Below are positions 6,980 through 12,501 of a stretch of DNA of 12,501 nucleotides, one piece after another; positions within the stretch are counted from its first letter, which is position 1, and every line of letters begins with the position of its first letter. The notes beneath the pieces are model-generated. The model had not been told where the DNA came from. It searched no databases and was given only the letters and a program-made list of their open reading frames with translations. The stretch spans positions 1-12,501 of the forward strand of contig JAKSBM010000145.1 in assembly GCA_022361135.1 (NCBI GenBank), in the 5' to 3' direction. The stretch is from Desulfobacterales bacterium. GTDB taxonomy: Bacteria > Desulfobacterota > Desulfobacteria > Desulfobacterales > Desulfobacteraceae. The translations under genes were made by a program, and so were the position numbers.

Positions 6980-7783
6980 CTAAAATTTAAATTTTTCGTC
7001 CCTGAAGGCTTTGAGATAATTACCGCAATAATCGTCCCGTCCGCTCAAGGCTTCGCCGGCGATCATGTTGGCCATCATCCGTTTATCCAAGGGATTGATG
7101 ATCAGTCCGTCCAGCCCCTTGGCAATGGCCATGACCGCAAAGGTCTGGTTCAGGTAAGGACGGTTGGGCAGCCCAAAGGAAATATTGGAAAGGCCGCACA
7201 TGGTATGGATACCGGGGAAGGCCTGGATAATAGCTTCCACGGAATTGATGAACTCCACGCCGAAATGCTGGTTGGTGGAAATGGGCTGCACCAGGGGATC
7301 CACATAGATATTTTCCTTGGGCACATTGTTTTTTTCCAGTTCTTCCACCAGTTCACGGGCGATTGTCATGCGTTCGTCTGTGGTTTCAGGCATGCCCTCA
7401 TCGCTCATGCACAGGGCCACAACCTTTAAGTCGGTATTGGCGATGAGGGGCATCAAAGCAGCGCATCGTTCACTTTCCATGGAAATGGAATTAATCATTG
7501 GGGGATGATTGCCCGTGTGGACCGACAGGGCGGCCTCGATGGCTTCGGGATTGGGACTGTCAATGCAACAGGGGATACTCACCACCTCCTGAACGGTTTG
7601 AACCAACCATTTCAGGTAGTCCACTTCTTCTTCCACAAACACACCGGCATTGACGTCGATGTAGTCTGCTCCGGCCGCTTCCTGGTCCTTGGCCAATTTT
7701 TGAATCGCCAGGCTGTCTTGGTTCAAAATTGCATCTGCCACGGATTTGCGGCTGGCATTAATCAATTCTCCTACAACGATCAT
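6980..7783 (-). CDS. mtgA: methyltetrahydrofolate:corrinoid protein methyltransferase (MtgA/AcsE type)
   Basis: This 267-residue TIM-barrel enzyme has the pterin-binding fold shared by AcsE and the MeTr domain of methionine synthase. It would take the methyl group from the methylated corrinoid protein and place it on tetrahydrofolate, linking demethylation to the Wood-Ljungdahl methyl branch. Motifs: GELIN at 5-9; ADYIDVNAG at 39-47; CIDSPN at 73-78 (Asp75); MINSIS at 96-101 (Asn98); YVDPLVQP at 160-167 (Asp162); and GLSNISFGLPNR at 197-208 (Asn200). These correspond to the pterin-contacting Asp/Asn residues of AcsE. The start ATG at 7783 has AAAGGG upstream. It is the first gene of the operon and sits about 95 bases below a likely sigma-54 transcription start. 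The stop is TAG, followed by six sense codons and TAA, and ends 10 bases before gabT. Assigned MtgA rather than AcsE because no acs genes are beside it. Confidence 0.92.
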   Translation of the reverse strand: MIVVGELINASRKSVADAILNQDSLAIQKLAKDQEAAGADYIDVNAGVFVEEEVDYLKWLVQTVQEVVSIPCCIDSPNPEAIEAALSVHTGNHPPMINSISMESERCAALMPLIANTDLKVVALCMSDEGMPETTDERMTIARELVEELEKNNVPKENIYVDPLVQPISTNQHFGVEFINSVEAIIQAFPGIHTMCGLSNISFGLPNRPYLNQTFAVMAIAKGLDGLIINPLDKRMMANMIAGEALSGRDDYCGNYLKAFRDEKFKF

Positions 7784-7887
7784 AACCGTATACCCTTTCG
7801 CTTAAACAAAGTGTGTTCATTGTTTTTTCCCACTGCCCTCCATGCAAATGAAGATCGGGAAAAACATGTTTCGTTCGATTGGGTAAA

Positions 7888-7905
7888 TAGCAGCATATGT
7901 GCCAG
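7888..7905 (-). promoter_or_regulatory. sigma-54 (-24/-12) promoter for the mtgA operon
   Basis: On the minus strand the sequence TGGCACATATGCTGCTA shows the -24 element TGGCAC and a -12 element CTGCT, with the required GG-N10-GC spacing (GG at 7903-7902, GC at 7891-7890). The consensus is TGGCACG-N4-TTGC, so one base of the -12 box is off. The predicted start is near 7878. A sigma-54 activator gene and palindromic sites 200-290 bases upstream support the call. Confidence 0.75.
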
Positions 7906-8093
7906 GAAAAGAATCTGGGACCTTCCGCCGGAAATGCCGGACGCTTTTCCGTTAAATACGATGGGCTTAGGGCATGGAAAATTTTTCTTAGCCCATGGCG
8001 GGGAATTCAGGCGGGAAAAGGATTGAAAAACAAGTCTTGAATCACCTTCGACTCAAATCGACATAACTCCCTTAAAATTCAAAGGATCACCTT

Positions 8094-8109
8094 GAGCACA
8101 AACGTGCTC
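8094..8109. promoter_or_regulatory. upstream activator site 1, GAGCAC-N4-GTGCTC palindrome
   Basis: GAGCAC at 8094-8099 and GTGCTC at 8104-8109 form a perfect 6-bp inverted repeat with a 4-base centre, a size suited to a dimeric helix-turn-helix protein. It lies about 205 bases upstream of the -12 element of the mtgA promoter. It is very similar to the palindrome at 8163-8178, so both are probably bound by the activator encoded immediately upstream. Confidence 0.65.
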
Positions 8110-8153
8110 TAAAATAATTTCACTAGGATTTATCTAAAAATCAGGGAGTTAAA

Positions 8154-8179
8154 CACCGAAGTGAACACGAAAGTGCTCA
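8154..8179. promoter_or_regulatory. upstream activator sites 2 and 3, tandem CAC-N4-GTG
   Basis: Two CAC-N4-GTG cores lie 12 bases apart: CACCGAAGTG at 8154-8163 and CACGAAAGTG at 8166-8175. The second extends to TGAACAC-GAAA-GTGCTCA (8162-8179), a near copy of the palindrome at 8094-8109 with one mismatch. The centres of the two strong sites are 69 bases apart. The array ends four bases before the activator stop codon. As RNA the last palindrome could also fold into a 7-bp stem after that stop. Confidence 0.6.
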
Positions 8180-8183
8180 TTGT

Positions 8184-10157
8184 TTATTTGTTCCGTTTGG
8201 AATGGTTCTTGAGAAGATGGGTTAAACCATGGACCTTTAATTTTTTAACAATGCCGGATTGACTCAGCCCCAGATGCCGGGCCAGCGCCCGGGTGGTCTT
8301 GTGCTCCTTCAGGGCCTGCCGTATGAGCTGACGTTCATAGGCAATCACGTTGTCCTTGAGAAGGGTGGTGTTCGGGATTTCAGGCGGACCACCCTTACAG
8401 AACGGAAGGGTCCGCGTAATTCCCGCATCGTCCTCCAGTTCCTCCAATATACTTTCCTCACCCATCACCACCGCTTTTTTGATTAAATTTTTCAATTCCC
8501 GAACATTCCCCAGGAGGGGAAGGGATTGAATTTTACGAAGGCACCCCGGGGACAGGCTTTGATTCAGACCAAAGTCCGCATTGTACTTTTTCAGGAAAGA
8601 AATCATCATCTCAAGGATATCTTCGGGCCTTCGCCGCAGGGGCGGCAGACGGAGGGTAAATGTATTCAATCTGAAAAAAAGATCCTGCCTGAATTTTTTC
8701 TGCTTCACCCGGCGTGCCAAATTCTGGTTGGTGGCAGCAATCACGGTGCAATCAATGGGGATGGGTGTGAGTCCGCCGATGTGCATGATTTCCCTATCCT
8801 CAATGCACTTAAGCAATTTGGCCTGAACGGAAAGGCTCATTTCCCCCAATTCATCCAAAAAAAGGGTGCCGCCCTTGGCCATCTCAAACAATCCCATTTT
8901 TCCCTGTTCCCGAGCGCCGGTAAAGGCGCCCTTTTCATAACCGAATAATTCCGTTTCCAACAGGGCTTCGGGAATGGCTGCACAATTAATCTGCACAAAT
9001 GGTTTGTCCCTTTTGTGGGTCTGACTGTGTATAAATTTAACGACAAAGCCTTTGCCGGTACCGGATTCACCGGTAATTAAAATGGGAGAAACCTTGGTTT
9101 TCGCCAGCTTGATAGCCGTTGACAGGACTTGACGCATCTCCTTGCTTTTGGCAATGATATCCTGTCCCTCCAGCTCCCTCAAATGAAGGCCGGTGAGTTC
9201 TTCCCTGTATCGATGATTGGTTTTTTCAGCCTCCTGGAGCTTATCCCGCAATTCATTGAGATAGGTCAAATCCCTTTCATTGACAATGACCAATGCAATG
9301 TCGCCCCGGTCATCAAATACCGGGGTGCCTGTTACCAGCAATTTTTTCTTAAGCTTGGGTACGGTCTGCATGATACTCAAGGCGCGACGGCCCTCAAGGA
9401 CCTGGCGGGTGACGGAACGATCAAATAACCCCTTTTGCTCAAAGGCATCTATATTTTTTCCAATGAGGTCCCCGGCCTTGATGGAAAGCATGTTTTCCGC
9501 GGCTTTATTGATTGAAAGAATGATCCCCTGACCATTGCAGACCCAAATACTGTCCGATGACGTATTCAGAATGGTTTCCAATTGGAGATTGGTGGCTTTG
9601 AGTTTTTCGGTCTGCTGTGCCACATCTTTTTTTAATTTTTTCTGATAACTACGCAGATCCTTATCCCGCTCCCGCTCCCGGGTAATATCGGTTTGGGCTC
9701 CCACCAATCGAACGGGCACACCTTTATCATTTCTTTTTACAACAATGGCCCGGTTCCTGAACCATCTATATTTACCGTTTTTAAGGCGCAGGCGATAGGT
9801 GGCCCGATAACTCTCCTTCCTATGCTGAATGAGTTCAACAATCTTTTTCAAAACCTGGGCCCGATCCCCGGGATGAATCATGCTCACCCAAACCTTACCG
9901 TCCACGGCAAATTCATCGGGTTGGTATCCCAGCATTTCATAATAACGGGGGCTGAGGTAACCGGTATCGTCTTCCAGGTTCCAGTCCCAGATTCCGTCTT
10001 CCGTGGCGGTCAAGGCATAGTGGTATCGTTCTTCCATTTGCAGCCGGATATGTTCCGGGGCTGGGGCGACATCGGCGGATCGATTGGTGTATTTCATAGG
10101 TGGATGCGGTTGGAGTTCATTAATCAGAGGAAGGCGCAGGAACGGAAAAAGCGCCAT
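8184..10157 (-). CDS. sigma-54-dependent activator with two PAS domains
   Basis: This 657-residue activator would remodel sigma-54 RNA polymerase at the mtgA promoter. An N-terminal PAS domain (about 42-160: GIWDWNLEDDTGYLS, HPGD, RNRAIVV) is followed by a coiled-coil stretch at 160-195, a second PAS domain (about 192-297), a second linker, and the AAA+ domain (about 330-565). The AAA+ domain has Walker A GESGTGKG at 363-370, GAFTGA at 410-415, Walker B TLFLDE at 431-436 and LFFRLNTFTLRLPPLRRRPEDI at 493-514 (in part). The C-terminal helix-turn-helix is TRALARHLGLSQSGIVKKLKVHGL at 622-645 (in part). With no receiver domain, it probably senses a small molecule directly, through PAS. Start at 10157 is the longest ATG, with a weak GGAAA upstream; Met21 is an alternative. 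Its gene sits directly upstream of the probable binding sites. The usual PWPGNVREL motif reads PLLGNVREL. Confidence 0.95.
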   Translation of the reverse strand: MALFPFLRLPLINELQPHPPMKYTNRSADVAPAPEHIRLQMEERYHYALTATEDGIWDWNLEDDTGYLSPRYYEMLGYQPDEFAVDGKVWVSMIHPGDRAQVLKKIVELIQHRKESYRATYRLRLKNGKYRWFRNRAIVVKRNDKGVPVRLVGAQTDITRERERDKDLRSYQKKLKKDVAQQTEKLKATNLQLETILNTSSDSIWVCNGQGIILSINKAAENMLSIKAGDLIGKNIDAFEQKGLFDRSVTRQVLEGRRALSIMQTVPKLKKKLLVTGTPVFDDRGDIALVIVNERDLTYLNELRDKLQEAEKTNHRYREELTGLHLRELEGQDIIAKSKEMRQVLSTAIKLAKTKVSPILITGESGTGKGFVVKFIHSQTHKRDKPFVQINCAAIPEALLETELFGYEKGAFTGAREQGKMGLFEMAKGGTLFLDELGEMSLSVQAKLLKCIEDREIMHIGGLTPIPIDCTVIAATNQNLARRVKQKKFRQDLFFRLNTFTLRLPPLRRRPEDILEMMISFLKKYNADFGLNQSLSPGCLRKIQSLPLLGNVRELKNLIKKAVVMGEESILEELEDDAGITRTLPFCKGGPPEIPNTTLLKDNVIAYERQLIRQALKEHKTTRALARHLGLSQSGIVKKLKVHGLTHLLKNHSKRNK

Positions 10158-10624
10158 TGGACATTTCCATTACACGTTAAAAACCAAATATACAAACTTC
10201 TGACTACCCGGGAATCGAACAATTTAAATAACCATTTGTCAAGGGTAGTATTCTCGCCATGGACAGGGTGGCAGGGCTTACCGGAAAAACAACTTAATAT
10301 TCCAAAGAAATAGAAGACAAGGCCACATGGAATAAATTAAAATCCATTGCGACACATCCGGCCCCGGGCCCACAAGCGGTCCCCGACAAGTTTGGAGCAA
10401 GGGGCGCATCCCCCATGGCATGGTAGGACCTTTTCCGGCAGTTCAAATGATTCTTATTCCCGCTTTGCATTATAATAAGAGCCCAGACAACCCTCCCTTG
10501 GGAACAAATTATACAGAAGCAATTTGTAAGGATCGAAAAAGGATAATCCTTGATCCCCTTTCACCATCAATGCTAACACACAGGGAAACGTCGCAGATCA
10601 CCATCATATAAAGGATTTTATGGC
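10158..10624. other. 467-base divergent intergenic region
   Basis: This spacer separates the minus-strand activator from the plus-strand racemase gene; I see no gene in it. It holds a 7-bp inverted repeat with a tRNA T-arm-like motif at 10203-10249, a TATAAT at 10471-10476 without a convincing -35 box, several chance-level GG-N10-GC matches (the best at 10394-10407), and two inverted repeats in the racemase leader at 10504-10556. AAGGA at 10611-10615 is the racemase ribosome site. Promoters for both genes must lie here but cannot be fixed. Confidence 0.6.
10504..10556. repeat. two adjacent inverted repeats upstream of the racemase gene
   Basis: ACAAATT at 10504-10510 and AATTTGT at 10521-10527 form a 7-bp inverted repeat. 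Directly beside it, AAGGAT-A-ATCCTT at 10539-10551 is a near-perfect palindrome flanked by GGATC (10530-10534) and GATCC (10552-10556). They lie 70-120 bases before the racemase start, downstream of a TATAAT, so they could be an operator or leader hairpins. No known regulator motif is recognised. Confidence 0.35.
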
Positions 10625-11665
10625 ATGCTCTCTTTCAAGGATGCAGTATCGTTAGTCCAGACCTCGACGGACCCTGTGGTGACCATCGATTCACACACCG
10701 AAGGTGAAATCACCCGCCTCATCGTCGGCGGCCTTGCCCCCATCCCGGGTCGGACCATGGATGAAAAACGCCGATATTTCAAAACCCATTACGATGGGGT
10801 CCGATGCCGCATTACCAAGGAGCCCCGGGGATCCCGGGACATCCTTGCGGCCATGGTCACCGAAGCGGTTACCCCGGAGGCATCATTCGGACTCATCTAC
10901 ATGGATGCCCGGCGTTATCCCCTGCTCTGCGGCCATGCCACCATGGGCGCCGTGGTTACCCTGGCGGCCACAGGCACCCTGGAACTGAATGAAGGAAAAA
11001 ACAGCCTTGGCGTGGACACCCCGTCCGGCACCATGGGGGTCATGGCCTGGGTGGAAAAGGGCAAGGTCATTTCCGTGGCCATTGATATGGTGCCCTCCTT
11101 TGTTGAATCCGAACAATGCCCCATTGAGGTTCCCGGATTCGGACGGGTCTGGGTGGACCTGGTTTGTACCGGAGGTTATTTTGCCATGGTGGACAGCCAT
11201 GGACTGGGCATCGCCCCCACCCTGGAGAACAGGGAAACCCTGGTGGATTTGGGCATGAAAATCATAGACGCAGCCAATGCCCAATTGTCGGTGGCGCATC
11301 CCCTGCGTCCAGAGGTGAATACCATTGACGTGACGGAATTTTACACCAGCGCATCCAACCCGGGCGACCATTCCGGCAGTGGATTTGTCGTCTATGGAGA
11401 ATCCCACATGGACCGCTCCCCCTGCGGCACGGGAACCGCCTCCAAACTGGCCCTCCTGGCCCACCATGGAAAGTTGAACCTGAACCAACCCTATCGAAAC
11501 CACAGCCCCCTGGGAACGGCATTTGATGCCCGGCTGGTGGAAAAAACCCAGGTGGGCCCCAAAACCGCCTGGGTCACACAAATCCGGGGACGGGCCTGGA
11601 TCACCGGCATCCATCAATTCATCCTGGACCCATCGGACCCCTTTCCCCAGGGGTACCTGGTTTGA
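10625..11665 (+). CDS. proline racemase / 4-hydroxyproline 2-epimerase family protein
   Basis: This 346-residue cytoplasmic, cofactor-independent enzyme would invert the alpha carbon of proline or hydroxyproline using two cysteines as acid and base. Both catalytic cysteines are present: Cys102 in LLCGHAT (101-106) and Cys267 in DRSPCGTGTASK (263-274). This favours a racemase or epimerase over the 3-hydroxyproline dehydratase branch, which lacks one of them. Other family features are TIDSHTEGE at 20-28, CTGGYFAMVDS at 181-191 and PGDHSGSGF at 246-254. Length is slightly above the usual 310-340. The start ATG at 10625 follows AAGGA with nine bases between; an ATG at 10620 is out of frame. The stop overlaps the next activator's start as TGATG, implying coupled translation. 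Proline versus hydroxyproline cannot be decided here. The link to methylated amines could be proline betaine breakdown, but that is inference. Confidence 0.93.
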   Translation: MLSFKDAVSLVQTSTDPVVTIDSHTEGEITRLIVGGLAPIPGRTMDEKRRYFKTHYDGVRCRITKEPRGSRDILAAMVTEAVTPEASFGLIYMDARRYPLLCGHATMGAVVTLAATGTLELNEGKNSLGVDTPSGTMGVMAWVEKGKVISVAIDMVPSFVESEQCPIEVPGFGRVWVDLVCTGGYFAMVDSHGLGIAPTLENRETLVDLGMKIIDAANAQLSVAHPLRPEVNTIDVTEFYTSASNPGDHSGSGFVVYGESHMDRSPCGTGTASKLALLAHHGKLNLNQPYRNHSPLGTAFDARLVEKTQVGPKTAWVTQIRGRAWITGIHQFILDPSDPFPQGYLV

Positions 11666-12501
11666 TGGAACCCCAGATGGATTCCCAAAACAGCCAATAT
11701 CTGGATACCATTTTCCAGCGCTCCTCGGATGGATTAATGCTCTGCGACCACCGGGGTCGAATCCTGAAAATGAATCCGGCGGCGGAACGGCTGAACAACG
11801 TCAGAGCAGAGGAAGTGGTGGGCAAGGATGTCCAGACTCTGGTCATGGAAGGACAAATCAATCGATCGGCCACACAGGAGGTTTTGGAGACCCGACGCCA
11901 GGTCAGCCTGATCCAGACCACACCCCGGTCCGGCAACACCCTGCTGGTTACGGGCACCCCCGTATTTGACGAGGACGACAGGATATCCCATGTGGTGGTC
12001 AATGAACGGGACATCTCCCTGATTGAGGATCTCCGGCGGGAACTGGCCCACATCCGCCAGGAATCGGAGAAAATGCGGGAAAAACTCACAGAACTGTCCC
12101 TGCTGGAACTCAAGGAAAACCACATCGTCGCCCAGAGCCGGGCCATGCAGCAAACCCTCCATCTCGCCCTTAAACTGGCCCGGATCGATGCCTCAAATAT
12201 ATTGATCCAGGGGGAATCGGGCACGGGAAAGGGACTTCTGGCAAAATTCATCCACACCAACGGCATCCGGGGGGACAAGCCTTTCATCCAGATCAACTGC
12301 GCCGCCCTGCCGGAAAATCTCCTGGAAGCGGAATTATTCGGGTATGAAAAGGGGGCCTTCACCGGAGCCAGGGAAAGTGGAAAGGCCGGATTGTTCGAGC
12401 TGGCATCCCAGGGCACCCTCTTTCTGGATGAAATCGGCGAACTCTCCCCCGGAGTCCAGGCCAAGCTGCTCAAATACCTGGACGACCACGAAATCATGCC
12501 C
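11665..12501 (+). CDS. sigma-54-dependent PAS activator, C-terminus beyond the window
   Basis: The first 279 residues are visible before the right edge. One PAS domain (about 10-117: TIFQRSSDGLMLC, LLVTGTPVFDEDD, VVVNERD) leads through a charged linker to the AAA+ domain, with Walker A GESGTGKG at 183-190, GAFTGA at 230-235 and Walker B TLFLDE at 251-256. The rest of the ATPase and the DNA-binding domain lie outside. It aligns without gaps to the activator at 8184-10157 with a fixed offset of 180 residues, lacking that protein's first PAS domain. ATG at 11665 shares its A with the TGA of the racemase gene; a second in-frame ATG four codons on is possible. Coupling to the racemase suggests it responds to proline or a related compound, as PrdR-type PAS activators of proline metabolism are reported to do. 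Confidence 0.93.
   Translation, partial: MEPQMDSQNSQYLDTIFQRSSDGLMLCDHRGRILKMNPAAERLNNVRAEEVVGKDVQTLVMEGQINRSATQEVLETRRQVSLIQTTPRSGNTLLVTGTPVFDEDDRISHVVVNERDISLIEDLRRELAHIRQESEKMREKLTELSLLELKENHIVAQSRAMQQTLHLALKLARIDASNILIQGESGTGKGLLAKFIHTNGIRGDKPFIQINCAALPENLLEAELFGYEKGAFTGARESGKAGLFELASQGTLFLDEIGELSPGVQAKLLKYLDDHEIMP

Larger units (their letters stand above)
7784..8183. other. 400-base intergenic control region
   Basis: This stretch, between the activator stop and the mtgA start, holds no convincing gene. It contains the -24/-12 promoter at 7888-7905, the palindromic sites at 8094-8179 and an untranslated leader of about 95 bases. Near 7968-8001 there is a weak inverted repeat (TGGGCT...AGCCCA) around an A/T run, which could be a poor terminator for the activator gene. 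I see no tRNA or recognisable riboswitch. Confidence 0.7.

Noticed and set aside
6130..6990. Plus-strand frame of 286 codons opposite the aminotransferase
   Set aside because: It is a shadow caused by codon bias in the aminotransferase, with no domain or suitable ribosome site.
10202..10249. A complete tRNA gene on the minus strand
   Set aside because: The 7-bp arms are only 33 bases apart, too close for a tRNA, and the 5' side of the T-stem and the anticodon arm are missing.
10394..10407. GG-N10-GC match as a sigma-54 promoter for the racemase gene
   Set aside because: Only the two dinucleotides and a few bases fit, the -12 box is poor, and several equal matches occur by chance in this spacer.
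10625..11665. trans-3-hydroxy-L-proline dehydratase
   Set aside because: Both catalytic cysteines are present (Cys102 and Cys267), whereas that branch has one replaced, so racemase or epimerase is more likely.

Overview
The window reads as a methylated-amine utilisation locus from an anaerobic bacterium. Taken together, a pyrrolysine-type methylamine methyltransferase, a corrinoid protein, a methyl-tetrahydrofolate methyltransferase, a tungsten/ferredoxin aldehyde oxidoreductase and large PAS/sigma-54 activators suggest a sulfate-reducing Desulfobacterales-like organism. That lineage is an inference from gene content and style, not something proved by the sequence.

Layout. Bases 1-10157 are almost entirely coded on the minus strand. 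In transcription order they are: a sigma-54 activator with two PAS domains (8184-10157); an intergenic control region with paired CAC-N4-GTG palindromes and a good -24/-12 promoter (7784-8183); the probable operon mtgA (6980-7783), a gabT-like aminotransferase (5728-6969), mtbB (4314-5699) and a corrinoid protein gene, mtbC (3508-4167); a strong intrinsic terminator (3462-3501); an aldehyde:ferredoxin oxidoreductase (1637-3415); and a BCCT-family transporter cut by the left edge (1-1363). On the plus strand, a proline racemase family gene (10625-11665) is fused by a TGATG overlap to a second sigma-54 activator (11665-12501, cut by the right edge). The second activator is a close paralogue of the first but lacks its first PAS domain.

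Central observation. mtbB is interrupted by an in-frame TAG at 4653-4655 (minus strand). Reading it as pyrrolysine joins 348 upstream and 112 downstream residues into one 461-residue dimethylamine methyltransferase. The TAG lies inside the conserved DGL-O-VGVGDP segment, where archaeal MtbB carries pyrrolysine. Four nucleotides after the TAG begins a perfect 11-bp stem with a further inner stem, placed like the proposed PYLIS elements. Two other genes here (mtgA and the aldehyde oxidoreductase) end in TAG, and each has a second, non-TAG stop in frame exactly six sense codons later.

How the genes could work together (inference). MtbB moves a methyl group from dimethylamine or a related dimethylated amine to the corrinoid protein, and MtgA passes it to tetrahydrofolate for oxidation through the methyl branch of the Wood-Ljungdahl pathway. 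The transporter would import a quaternary amine or betaine. The aminotransferase and aldehyde oxidoreductase could turn a demethylated amino acid into an aldehyde and then an acid. No pyl genes, corrinoid reactivase (RamA-like) or D-proline reductase genes lie in the window, so these functions must be encoded elsewhere if the model is right.
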